Source of the DNA: Gracilariopsis chorda
Taxonomy: Eukaryota > Rhodophyta > Florideophyceae > Gracilariales > Gracilariaceae
Assembly: GCA_003194525.1 (NCBI GenBank)
Contig: NBIV01000023.1
Span: forward strand, 248,001-312,000
Direction: 5' to 3'
Length of the DNA: 64,000 nt
Shown: in pieces, positions 21,772-31,951 of the stretch
Layout of the letters: each line of letters opens with the position of its first letter
How positions within the stretch are numbered: position 1 is the first letter of the stretch
Position numbers and translations under genes: made by a program
The notes under the pieces: model-generated
Seen by the model: the letters and a program-made list of their open reading frames with translations, nothing else
What the model was told of the DNA's origin: nothing
Databases searched by the model: none

Positions 21772-22581
21772 AAAGGGGTAATGCTGTTTTGTACGGGGTC
21801 GGAACCGTCCCGTTCTAGATGCTTCTTACTTTCCGATCAAACTGTAGAACACAAAAGTTTTCTTCTTCGCGGGGTGCGCAACCCCCGTGTTACGTGAAGC
21901 ATGTGCACCTGCACAATATGCCGCATGGTTGTACCCTTCGGTAACAACTAACAACGGTACATCTTCATGACTGCTTGCAATCAACCTAACCCTTAATGCA
22001 TTATTCAATATCGACCAACCGCACGGTGAATGCCAAACGAATTCCGTAGAAGCTGCCGAATAAAGTTTTTCTACGTATCGGATATACTCGAATGGCCATT
22101 GGAGAGAGAAAACATGTCTTTGATTTTGACGCGTCCACACTGTGGACTCCACAGATTACCTATTCCGAGTTCATTCAAAAACAGGACTACACCACTGACA
22201 CTGCGTTTGGATGACGATGAAAGGCTACGGAATGGTTCTGGCACGTGATCTGGCCGATGATATAATGGTCAGGTCGTAAGGACGCTGCTCATGGTTTCTT
22301 GATTGGCCAACATGGTACATGCGGGAGCGCCTTGTCCTGGTGTGCCCCTCTGCCGACGGTATCTAGAGGATGAATGAAGAGATTAATGGGAGGACGAAGG
22401 CGATAAGCGTCGGTAGAGCGAAACTGCAATCGAAAACACCAAAGAAATCTAACACTTTCTCGTAGCTCAGCAAGTGCAGTACAGCTACTGATTAGTAGTT
22501 AGGGGCTGCAGTATAGAGGAGTTAAGGGTTGTTGGGTCTTTAGCAGACCCATGCGTACGAGGAATCAACGTCCGCGTTTTC

Positions 22582-22584
<3 letters not shown>

Positions 22585-22625
<41 letters not shown>
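22585..22625 (+). repeat. (AG)n microsatellite
   Basis: About 20 dinucleotide AG units run without interruption and end in AAGAGC. This is a simple sequence repeat. Confidence 0.95.
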
Positions 22626-22631
<6 letters not shown>

Positions 22632-24058
22632 AGCAGCAGAGCAGCGAAAGAAAAATATTGAGCCAGCGCAGTACAAAAGAACAAAATGGGACCTTCTAAT
22701 ACACATCATAAGCCACGACCATGAACCTCAGCAACTCTCCACCCAAGATATCGGTTGTAGAACGAACCTTTTGAGTTTTCGATTCGCGCATGTATGCCTC
22801 CCAGGAGGTCAACCAGCAGTTTGCCCACTTTGCGGGGGTTAATGGATAAAGGCTCAAAAGGTAGCCTTCCCGTTGAACAGGAGTAAAGTTGTGATTGCTG
22901 ACACGCGTTCTCGCAGCTAATTCTGATACGGTGTATCCCAAGGTAGTTGAAAATTCACGGTGGAAGATCATAGCAAAAGACCTTGCGATTGCACTGTTAG
23001 CGAGCGTTGAGACTGGGGTAAATGGATTTGGAAAGGCTGAGGAAAGACTATTCTCGCGTAGCCGCGTGCTAGTGTTATTGACCATCTACACACGACTGGG
23101 CGACCAGCGTCGCAAGTGAATCTGTTTTGTTTGGACAGCTTGATCCACGATTTGCATGGAGGTATCGTTTGCAACGTGCAAAAGCTGTCTTGAGACTGGA
23201 TGCGATTGTTGAGGATGAGTTGCCGACTGGCTGGGAAACAACTAGAAGCATTCGCAGCGCGAGAATAGCAAAACGCTCTGCAGGAGCCCGGCATTTCGAA
23301 CAATCCGCAGTGCAACTTCGTGTGCTGAATTGTTGGACTTGTCGGCACTTGTGCGGCAAATGTGTTTGACATGGTATCAAAAACGTCTCCAACCAGGTCG
23401 TAGATGGAAATCCCCGTTGTTGTTACAAGACACACAAACGGAACCGAATAGCAAGATTACTAAGGGGAATAACTGTAGCCTTGCTGTTGTGAGGGAGTTC
23501 ACCTTGCTGGGCGGAAGGCTTCGCATGAGTGGGACGAGGGAACGAGACAAGTCTTCGGTGAGATTACGTTGGAGATGGAATGAGTGTTTTGCACGCCTGT
23601 ATGTACGACAGGTTGGAAAACAGCAACTATTGGTTCAGGTGCGGCTAGAGGCTGAGACGACTCGCAAGCGGCGGCCGAGCGAAGTTGTTTAAAGAACACA
23701 CGACATCTTTTCAAGCACCAAACATCGCAGCGTGTGGAGAAACTGGTGACAGATAATGGGTGAACGCTTGTCTGTGGTAGAGCTGACCGAGTTTGTGATA
23801 CATCGATGGGTATCTCAGTGCTCCCACTCCTTTCAAACTTGGTTGGGCGGCTTGATTGGCGATGGGATGAGATCATTTGTTTCGGAGATTGGGGATGCGA
23901 TGCGAAAGCGTTTGTTGGCCCGTTCGGTTTGATAGAGGCTTTTGCGCGAGGAATGTCGAGATGTTTGACGAAGAGCAAGGGCGACCCCTAACTTTAGGTA
24001 AGGGTTACCTGGTGGCGAAGGTATGAAAGATTTGAAGGGCGGCGCGATTCGTGGGACC

Positions 24059-24081
24059 GATAGATACCACGGGTATCTATC
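24059..24081. repeat. 10-bp inverted repeat GATAGATACC/GGTATCTATC
   Basis: Perfect arms flank a 3-base loop (ACG). The GATACC/GGTATC ends echo similar short palindromic motifs found at several intergenic places in the window. Confidence 0.85.
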
Positions 24082-25991
24082 CCATCGCTCTCGGGTGGCG
24101 ATTTGGGGATGGTGAAGTTGTGAATTAGCCCTCAACTGCAGCCTGGTTGATAGAGCTAGCGAGATAGCCGTGAGGTTAGTAAGGTTCAATGGAGGCAGTA
24201 TTCGCCTAGAAAGTGGAGATGTGTGATTGTTGCGCAGCGCCAAGAGGTAACCAACTTTTTAATAGGCAGGTTTATATTTTAATATAGTTCTTTAAGAAAA
24301 CCCTCAACAAGCATTGTGGGCCGCATATACTCCACATGCCTGGCACACTGCAGCAGGACTCAAAAGCTGTTCCGCTTGAAGTGTGTGTTTTCGGTGCGTT
24401 CTTTCTCCATGATTATAGCTGATGGGATATTCGAAACATAATGTTGTATAATCCTTTTCTAGTTAGGGTCAGTGAGTGGCGACTACGTCTGCACTTTTGT
24501 GGTTCAGCTGCTGCTTCTGACTCCGTGAAGAAGTTGTATAAAGAGTAAGAAGCAGAGCAAGGGCGCTGAGGGTTTTCCGTTTTGCTTCAAGAAAGAACGT
24601 GTAAGATCTGTGATGTGGCGTGGGCCAGCACAGAAAAAAAAGGCGAGATATTGGCGAAGAAGGCTTTTTAAAGGACAGCAAGTGTTAAACGCTTTTAACC
24701 TGGAGCTTGTCGCAATGTGGATGTAATGTTATAACGCTATCTGGCGGACGGGTGGTGGCCAAGGGAGGTGTCTTCTCCAAAAAGGAAAGCACTGAGCACT
24801 GCAGCGAAACAGACTGTACGCGGTGGAAATGGTGGTGGCGGCATGGCATTGGCGCTTGACATATTTGGTTCGGTATATAAAGAAACCGTACGTAAAGGCA
24901 CTTTCTTTTGGTGGCTGTGTACGAGTTTTAAAAAAAGAAAAGCTGTGGATTCATAGATACGCTGCGCTGTTGGGCGGTAAGCGCGATTGACGATATCAGT
25001 TCTAGACGTGAGAATTGGGTTGGGTATCGGATGGCTGACTCGGTTCTGTACGCAGCTACAAAACGGTTCATATCGCAGCGAAGCAGGGGTGGTTTAGGTC
25101 ATTGCGCGTATCGGAAATGTGTGCGCTGCGGGCGATGAAAACGCGAAAAGCGACAAGGGGACGGTGCGCAGAGACCAAAGGTGTCATTTGTTGTGGTGCA
25201 ACGTTAATGACTGCGACCTTTTTTTAAACTGGAGTAAGTTTAGACAGTGGTGAGATGGGGCCAGGCACAGCAGCGCAGCCACTCCAAGTCGTGGCGCACA
25301 CAACGTTTTCGCAGCGCGCAACAACAAGTTGCCGGTGCGCAACGCCACGCGAATGCAAGACGAGACGGGGAAGACTCAGGAGTGCTCGCAGAGTCCAATT
25401 GTGATGAGCAAATGTCATGCAAAAGAAGCATGTCCCAAGAGACGAACCTCTACGCTTCACATACGCACTATGTAGCAACAAAGTACACAACGTACGGTAA
25501 AGTTACCAACGGCAACTGGTCGTGCAGCACGGCGAAGGAGATCGCGGCAGATAGCGAGGGAGAACCAAAGCTCGCGCAGACAGCAACGCGACGGCGGGCA
25601 AGGGGGAGCAGTGGGGCAACCACCAGAGCGGCTGCGAAGCTGCATGGTATCATGCACACAGCACGAGTGGCGCATGCGGAATGGAACGGGCACAGCTTAC
25701 AGCTCCAGTGTGCGGGGTGCGACAGCGGGGGCGAAACGAAGTGGCATGGAGCGCGCAGCGCGCACAGACGCGCAGTTTGGCCGCAATGGCCGGAAACGTT
25801 TTTGGGACACGATGGCCGTAATCAGCGTAGGCTGGGAACCGGCTGCAAACACGCGCAGTGCACGCGGCTCCGCCAGAAATAGGGCGTGTCTCCGCGTCCC
25901 CCCGCCAATGCGCTGCCTACACGTAGCGCGCGCATATCACCGCAGCTGCCACACGACTGAGCGCGCGCCACGTGTGCCGTACCGCGCGCTC

Positions 25992-25996
25992 ATTGG
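25992..25996 (-). promoter_or_regulatory. inverted CCAAT box upstream of phosphatase gene
   Basis: ATTGG (CCAAT on the minus strand) lies in GCGCTCATTGGTCCGCC, about 395 bp before the ATG at 26391. It is followed by a C-rich pyrimidine tract leading to the start. A CCAAT element is plausible by sequence and position only. Confidence 0.35.
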
Positions 25997-26333
25997 TCCG
26001 CCGGCACGCACGCGCGCGCACCCCCCCCCCTCCACCCCCCCCGCCACTGCCGCGCCAGTTCACACACGCCCCCCACCCCCACACCAGCCTTCCCAACAGC
26101 TGCCACCACTCCCACAGCACCACCCCCTCCTATACACCCCACCAACAACCACCACCCCCACCCCTCCCCCCTTAAATCAACCCTCCCCTCTCCTTAAAGC
26201 TCCACCCCTGTGCTCCCAGACTTCAATGACGTCACGACTGCTGACCCCTTCCTCATCCAGTCATCCCAACCCCACCCCCTTCCCCATCCAACACCACCAC
26301 CACCACCTTCTTTCCCCCAAGCCCTCCTCCCCC

Positions 26334-26389
26334 CCCTCACCTCATAGCCTCCACCTCCCCCCCCTCACCTCATAGCCTCCACCTCCCCC
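26334..26389 (+). repeat. 28-bp tandem duplication before the ATG
   Basis: The stretch CTCATAGCCTCCACCTCCCC begins at 26341 and again at 26369 (period 28), with C-runs between. The duplication ends one base before the start codon of the phosphatase gene and so lies in its 5' leader. Confidence 0.9.
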
Positions 26390-26390
26390 A

Positions 26391-28070
26391 ATGGATCTCT
26401 CCAACGAGGACGCACCCGTCCCCGCCGATCCCCCCCTCCTTCCCTCCATCGCCCCCGATCTCCTCGCACTGCGCAGACGCTCCCACCACCTCGCACCTCT
26501 TCATCCCCGCCAATTTCGCCTCTCTCACAACTTGGATGCCATCGCCGCCGTCCTCCAGGAGCTTTCATCCAAACTCCCCCTCACCAAACATTGGTCCAAT
26601 CCCTCTTCCAACCCCATACGCCATATCGCAACCCGCATTCCCCCCCGTACCCACCTTCTGCCCTCCCACTCTCCATCCCTCGACTTCGGCTCAAAGTCCC
26701 CTTACCCCGAACCCATTCCGCTGCAACCTCTTCACATCCAACCCGTTTCCACTTCCACTTCCACCACTAGACTCATACATGTGTCACTCATCGCCCGACA
26801 CGGCACTCGGAATCCAACTTCCAGTTGTCTTCAACGCATGACTGCCCTGCAGAATTGGCTTCTTTCCGCTTTTTCACCCACCCCGCAATGGTTGCATGAC
26901 TGGTCCGCCCAACTCAACATCTACCGCGCAAGTCCCGGCTCCCTCACTTCGCACGGCCAACAAGAGTTGCACGCCATTGGTTCTCGTTTCGCCCGCCTCT
27001 ACGCGCGCTCCTTGCATGACGTTGGTAACACCGTCAGGCTGCGTTCCTCCTACAAGGATAGGGCTATCGCTTCCGCTCGCGCCTTCTTGGACGGCTATCG
27101 CCACACATGCTCAACCAATGGTTTCCCGCAGCCAAACACCTTGGTTGTCGCCGAAAACTCGCCTCCCCCTTCTTCCAACGCTTCCGAGTCCTCCTCGGTA
27201 GCGGAATCTGATCCATCTGACCTCTCCTCCTCTGACCTTGAAGCCGACGCTCAATTACCCACCAATGACTCTAATTCCGATCTTTCTACCGATGACGACA
27301 CCCTCCTCGAAATACTTCCGAGTGGCAGCGATGCCGTCCTTCGCTATTTTGAGAGGAATCAAGAGTACGCCCAGTTTGCCGTCCAGCACAAGGCTCTCAC
27401 CGAACGTCATCTCTCTCGCGGGCCGTTGCGCCCCATTGCCACAGAGATTGCTGCTCGTGTGTCCAAAGGGCTGGGCGCCTCACATCAAATGGATCCGGAC
27501 CTCATTCGCTCCGTGGCCGAGGCGGGAGCCTTCGAGAATGCCCACGGAAGATTTGAGCGCAGCAAGTTTTGTCGCGTCCTCACCCCCAATGACACTGCCA
27601 TCCTCGAGCTCTTCGAGAAGTACCATCGTCCCTTCTATCAGCAGCATGAGCGTTTCAGAGCCGTGGCTGCACCGCTCGTCGCCGACCTGGCCCAGTCCTT
27701 ACGTGCCAGTGCCGCACGCGCGGGCGACCCTGATGTTCATGCCGCCGACCTTCGTTTCGCTCATGCCGAGACACTTGTGCCACTGCTGTTCTTGCTCGGT
27801 ATCGAAAGTAATGGATTGTCCCGAAAGTCACCGAACTATCGAACGGGGCTCAGTGCTATGAGCCCTTTTGCAGCCAACCTGTCCTTCGAACTGTATGAAC
27901 AGCAAACCGCTTCTAACACCACCCATTTCGTTCGACTGCGCCTTCATGAACGATATGTCGAATGTATACCAGCACTGGGGGAGCACGGAGCATCTGGGAT
28001 TGTGCCGTTGCAACACTTGCTCGACTATTTCGATGAGATATTCGAGGAAGGAATGCACTTCTATCAATAG
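26391..28070 (+). CDS. multiple inositol-polyphosphate phosphatase-like protein (histidine phosphatase, branch 2)
   Basis: This is an intronless 559-residue protein. RHGTRNP at 136-142 is the catalytic RHG-x-R-x-P motif (His137 takes the phosphate). HAET at 458-461 supplies the second catalytic His in the form typical of MINPP rather than generic acid phosphatases, and it is followed by LVPLLFLLGI. The family trait PFAANLSFELY is also present. MINPPs dephosphorylate inositol hexakisphosphate and lower inositol phosphates, and some act on 2,3-bisphosphoglycerate. Two oddities stand out. No signal peptide is visible (the start MDLSNEDAPVP is acidic), unlike the animal ER enzyme. An acidic Ser/Asp-rich insert (about residues 263-305) interrupts the domain. 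The first ~120 residues are Pro/His/Ser-rich and not part of the fold. The ATG at 26391 follows the duplicated pyrimidine leader. Confidence 0.85.
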   Translation: MDLSNEDAPVPADPPLLPSIAPDLLALRRRSHHLAPLHPRQFRLSHNLDAIAAVLQELSSKLPLTKHWSNPSSNPIRHIATRIPPRTHLLPSHSPSLDFGSKSPYPEPIPLQPLHIQPVSTSTSTTRLIHVSLIARHGTRNPTSSCLQRMTALQNWLLSAFSPTPQWLHDWSAQLNIYRASPGSLTSHGQQELHAIGSRFARLYARSLHDVGNTVRLRSSYKDRAIASARAFLDGYRHTCSTNGFPQPNTLVVAENSPPPSSNASESSSVAESDPSDLSSSDLEADAQLPTNDSNSDLSTDDDTLLEILPSGSDAVLRYFERNQEYAQFAVQHKALTERHLSRGPLRPIATEIAARVSKGLGASHQMDPDLIRSVAEAGAFENAHGRFERSKFCRVLTPNDTAILELFEKYHRPFYQQHERFRAVAAPLVADLAQSLRASAARAGDPDVHAADLRFAHAETLVPLLFLLGIESNGLSRKSPNYRTGLSAMSPFAANLSFELYEQQTASNTTHFVRLRLHERYVECIPALGEHGASGIVPLQHLLDYFDEIFEEGMHFYQ

Positions 28071-28451
28071 AACCGTTGTCCCCTTGCCAGCTCAGTTACA
28101 CATTTGTTTCTTTTCTTGCTGAGTTAATGTAGTGTTGCCCCCCTTTTGTCATTACTCACATTGCACACTTTCACACACTCGTCCCTGCCCGGTACACCAT
28201 CTCCCCTCACCCCCAAACCTCGCCCTGTTTCCTCTTTTCCTTCAGTTCTTGTATAGTGCCGTGTTTTTGTTCTTGTCTGCTCCTCTACCTCCCCTTTCAA
28301 GTCTTGTACATACTGCTGCCCAAATCCAACATCCAACTGGCTGTTCACTGTTACTCTTGACCCTTACTTGTGTAAAAATTGCTAATCTTGTAACTTTCGT
28401 TTCAAAATGATGGCGTGTTTAGTGTAACCAGTCTTCCATCCTTGTGCGTTT
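28071..28451. other. convergent 3' region
   Basis: Pyrimidine-rich sequence between the stops of the phosphatase gene (plus) and the VOC gene (minus). No gene is seen; it presumably holds both 3' untranslated regions. Confidence 0.6.
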
Positions 28452-28963
28452 TCATGTTTTCGAGTCCTCTGTGTCCAACTCTCTTTTTGCTGCGATTGCT
28501 GCTGCTACCGCAGTATCACCATCACCCGGCAAGTTGGCAGCTTCTACCAGTCCAATCATGTGTCCATCTGGGCTCCGCACAGCCGCGACTTTCCCGTACG
28601 CTTCATATCGAATCGCACCGTCCAGCACTGCACCTTGTTGTATGAGCTGGGGAATCGTTTTATCCATATCTTCAATCTCAAACGTTAGGAATGGAGAGTA
28701 GCCTGTCGAGCACTGCGACTCGCTGCAAGTAGGGTGAACCAAAAGGCACGTTAGCATCAGTTTGAATGAGATTTGCATTCGTGGCGCGGGATAATGACAT
28801 ACCTCTCCGCTGTACACAGCTCCACTGCTGTGTTATTTGTTGTTCGCAGTCGTGCATAGTTCCTCGTCTGGGCGTCAACGAGAAGCCCTAATCCATCTCT
28901 ATAGAAACGGATACCGTGATCAAGGTCTCTTAGTAAGAGCACTATTCTGGACAACCTAGCCAT
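28452..28963 (-). CDS. VOC/glyoxalase-family protein, two exons
   Basis: Exon 1 is 28963-28803 and exon 2 is 28722-28452, joined across an 80-nt intron (28802-28723) that starts GTATGT and ends CTTGCAG. The join restores one frame of 143 residues. The product starts MARLSRIVLLLRDLDHGIRFY, the first beta-alpha unit of the vicinal-oxygen-chelate fold. It continues with a second module, SPFLTFEIEDMDKTI...VRSPDGHMIGLVE, as in glyoxalase I/dioxygenase/bleomycin-resistance relatives. Such proteins bind a divalent metal and act on small molecules; the substrate here is not evident. The length is typical of a single-domain member that works as a dimer. The C-terminal tail is Ala/Lys-rich. The splice sites were found by eye from frame and homology, so the exact junction could shift by a few bases. 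Confidence 0.8.
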
Positions 28964-29865
28964 TGTTATTGAGATCTTCCGTCAAAGAATAATCTCATGC
29001 TTCTCAGTGGGTTTTGGTCGTTCGTGGAGCTGACTTTCAGCGTGATGCCAAACGGGACTGGCAGCGAGAACGTCAGTTACCGAGCAGATTTTGGTCTTAA
29101 TTGCAGGCTGATGATCAAACGAAATGCGACCAGGATCAGGATCGTCTGAAAGTTCTCATCGCGGAAATGATCTACATAGGACTGCCAACCCCTTACGTTT
29201 TGTATGTGAAGCTTCCTCTTGCGATGAGAGTTCGCGAGGATGCAATCCAATAATTTTTTGCATAGACAAATCACATTGGATCTTCTTTATCTACCCTTGA
29301 GGACAAGACCGTAGCACAAGCAAAAGCCGGATGAAACCCATTACAGCGAACATCAAAAGGCTTTTTATCCTTACAGCCCTTCGTCATGGGGGTTTGGCAA
29401 GGGATATTGGAGGTGCCTAACTTTGGTACCGTTGGTAGTATAGCCAACTCGACATCGTACGTGCGATACTGCACGCTGCCTGTCCAAGTCCAGCGGAAGC
29501 TATGAGAAGGCTACAAGGGTACAAATTTTGCACTACAAGAGTATCAAGAACTGGCACAAGTCCATCTTGCTCTGCTGATCTTTGTAGCTCAAGGTGGACA
29601 GCAAAACAAAAACTAGTTCATTGCAAAGATAGCCTTCTGCCCCTGCAACCCTTCAGGAAGCTAATGCCGCTATTGAGGGCAAGGTCATCCACTTGCCTCA
29701 TTCGGATGAGTCGGTAAATCAACGAGGAGTAAGAGGTTTTCATGCGTGCATGCATGTATGCTTGGCAATTGATTTCATCGAAGTGTTATTTCAGTGCTCA
29801 AGTTCGATTAATTGATCGTGAAGCAAACACGGGTTGGATCTAAAGGAACTATATCTCGTTACGCG
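28964..29865. other. intergenic, divergent promoter region
   Basis: It separates the VOC gene (minus) from the rhomboid gene (plus). Short frames on both strands are not supported. A minus-strand segment near 29.1-29.27 kb reads somewhat protein-like (HIQNVRGWQSYVDHF) and could be a transposon scrap. GGTACCGTTGGTA at 29425-29437 is one of the recurrent short motifs of the window. Confidence 0.4.
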
Positions 29866-30931
29866 ATGCGAGGCATTCTTCAGCGTATTGCCCGTCAGGC
29901 TTATACCAGAGCTCTACATTACTCTGCTTTCCCGCATCAACAAAGAAATCAATGCATTTCGAGAAATGCGATCACTTACGCTTCCGTAGGCCTCACAATT
30001 TTGACAGTATCAGATATGCCTGGCGTACTATGCAGAGAAGAAAAGAATAGCCAGCCTTCGTATATCCCTAGATACCAAGAGCTTCCTCATAGATTTAATT
30101 CTTTGGAAGACGTCACCGAACGTGTAAAGGAGGGATATGCTACTGCACGGAACAAAACTGACCGGTTTGTCAAGAAGAAAATGGAATCCGAGGGTGGCAA
30201 AACCACTCTCATTCTGACCGCTGTCAATGCTGCTGTATATGCACTCTGGAAGATAGCACCTAGCAACTTGATGCTCAGGTTCGTTCGATAATTCTATACT
30301 ACAGTCTAGAAGAAGACGAAGAGAAAAACCTACTGACCAGCGCTCCAGACATTTCACAAGTTCCTTAGAAAGTATGGCTAAAGCCAGAGTATGGACTTGC
30401 GTCACATCAAACTTTTCGCATCAGGGCATTTTTCATTTCGGATCCAATATGTTGCTCCTTAACAACTACGGTCAGGATGTTGCGGATGTTCTCGGAATGC
30501 ATCGGTTTTGTCTCTATTACGGCACAGCAGGCGTTGCGTCAACGTTGGCAAGCCTTGCTTTTAGGCGGATTACGCGCAGCAACTACTTGAGCTTAGGGGC
30601 TAGTGGTGCTGTGGCTGCGACTCTATGGCTCTATGCATGCTTCTTCCCTAATAGAAGAATGTCAATTTTGGGATCAGAACATACTGTTTCAATGCAAGAG
30701 TTTGCTATAGCCTTCACAGTTATCGATGTTGCTGGGCTGTTGGGTTCTGCTGGAAAGATAGACTTTGCGGCACACCTTGGAGGTGCTCTTTTCGCAAATG
30801 TTTGGTTCCAGTTAGTACGAGAGAAATTGCTTCAAGAGCAACAAAAGCGAAGAAGAGAAGAAAGGAGATGGAACATTATGAGCATCGTATCTGGAAATAC
30901 ACCAAGCAGTACTCAAAAGCGAAACCCTTAA
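29866..30931 (+). CDS. mitochondrial rhomboid protease (PARL-like), two exons
   Basis: Exon 1 is 29866-30278 and exon 2 is 30349-30931. The 70-nt intron starts GTTCGT and ends GCTCCAG, and the join gives 331 residues in one frame. The N terminus MRGILQRIARQAYTRAL is Arg-rich, amphipathic and free of acids, as in a mitochondrial presequence. Membrane segments follow from about residue 125. Conserved landmarks are WTCVTSNFSHQGIFHFGSNM (loop 1 region), the catalytic serine in LGASGA (Ser223) and the catalytic histidine in DFAAHLGG (His280). The Ser-His spacing fits mitochondrial PARL/Pcp1 proteases. The family cleaves membrane-anchored proteins in the inner membrane, for example in dynamin-like GTPase or PINK1-type processing. 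A basic tail (QQKRRREERRW) ends the protein. An earlier non-ATG extension of the frame was ignored. Confidence 0.88.
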
Positions 30932-31278
30932 AACTTAGAGTCTTCAGTGCTCTTTCGTGTAAGATTTTCACTCGAGTGCATAGAGTGCATTCAAGACAGT
31001 CGCCGTGTGCTTGTATAATTTCTTTCATTTTGTTGATCATTCAACATTGAACACAACGAATTGACAATATTATTATGCTATCTAGAGCAAACAAACGGGT
31101 CTCAGCGATACAGAAAGATGCTTTCGCGGACTAATCTCAAAAGCAGACACTTCATCTGTGCAAGCTCATCTGGAACCAACTGGTACAGCAAAGCGCTCTT
31201 GTTGACCAAGTTCCCACAAGAACTCTTCCCCCTCAATCTTGTCAAATTGAGCACACATCTAAACGCATTGCAAGAAAA
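30932..31278. other. intergenic between rhomboid gene and unknown ORF
   Basis: An 86-codon plus frame (31061-31318) is open here and overlaps the next ORF, but it is not recognisable. It may be the transcribed leader of the following gene. Confidence 0.4.
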
Positions 31279-31893
31279 ATGGTACCTGAAGGACGAAAAT
31301 TCTGCACTGAGGAGTTGACGTCGAGGACAACATTGGAAAGCCAAGGCCGACTTGTTTCCATACCGCTAGAACCAAAACGGGATAAATCCGAGGATAGGAT
31401 TACACCAAAGCGACCAGGACTACATACCCCAGGAAGAAGACCGTTTGCAAATCCTCTTTTTGTACAGCGTATGAGTGGTAGCGGGCATAGTTCGGACAGC
31501 GACAGCCCGCCACTTCGACGAATCACTAGCGCTGTGAGTAATCCTGACGATAAGGGAACCAAGTACCTTGTGAGAACTCCAAAGGTTCTTGACAATGACT
31601 CGGACCCCGCATGGCTGTCGAAGAACGTTCTGAGAGAACTATCAAAGGAAGCCCACGATGGCAATCGAGCGCCATCACCAAGACCGCTAGATGTGGTGCA
31701 GTTGTGTGTTGAACACAACAAACAGCTGAACGTTTGGGAGGACTTCATGGCGCTGTCAAACGGCATTTACGAAAGCGATGTTGCACCCGTTAGCTTTAGA
31801 AGGACGAAAACTTTGAGTGCTCCCGAATGCATGCCGAAAGCACTGAAGCCACAAAGTTCGGAGGAGCTGGATTATGACGACGATTCGTTTTGA
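31279..31893 (+). CDS. hypothetical disordered protein
   Basis: A 204-residue frame starts at an ATG in AAAAATGGTAC. The protein is rich in Ser, Pro, Arg and Asp and probably mostly disordered. It includes PKRPGLHTPGRRPFANPLF, a Ser/Asp patch (SGSGHSSDSDSPPLRR) that resembles casein-kinase and proline-directed phosphorylation sites, a more ordered helical segment (DVVQLCVEHNKQLNVWEDFM, about residues 138-157), and an acidic end (EELDYDDDSF). No family is recognised. The stop lies 58 bp from the convergent stop of the uL4m gene. Reality is supported by length and codon texture but not by homology. Confidence 0.55.
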   Translation: MVPEGRKFCTEELTSRTTLESQGRLVSIPLEPKRDKSEDRITPKRPGLHTPGRRPFANPLFVQRMSGSGHSSDSDSPPLRRITSAVSNPDDKGTKYLVRTPKVLDNDSDPAWLSKNVLRELSKEAHDGNRAPSPRPLDVVQLCVEHNKQLNVWEDFMALSNGIYESDVAPVSFRRTKTLSAPECMPKALKPQSSEELDYDDDSF

Positions 31894-31951
31894 AAATGTG
31901 ACTATCGCTGCTGGCGCTGCCTCGTTGGCGAGTGTGTACCAATTAGTCTAA

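Larger units (their letters stand above)
21772..25980. other. gene-poor region with ambiguous ORFs
   Basis: Open frames of 75-160 codons lie on both strands between 22.7 and 24.2 kb. The most protein-like is on the minus strand at 22696-23085 (containing PAKWANCWLTSWEAYM), with overlapping minus frames up to 23435. No domain is recognised and plus-strand frames of similar length overlap them, so neither is called a gene. Around 25.25-25.88 kb a 211-codon plus frame is open, but its composition and position upstream of the phosphatase gene look like promoter-proximal GC-rich DNA. Confidence 0.35.

Noticed and set aside
22585-22625. Repeat run considered as a CRISPR or telomere-like array
   Set aside because: It is a plain AG dinucleotide microsatellite. 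No spaced repeats of CRISPR type and no telomere array occur in the window.
22968-23978. Overlapping frames on both strands as certain genes
   Set aside because: Both strands are open to similar lengths and neither shows a domain, so no call was made beyond a low-interest note.
25247-25882. 211-codon plus-strand open frame
   Set aside because: Composition lacks domain texture, antisense frames are also open, and it lies in the GC-rich upstream region of the MINPP-like gene.
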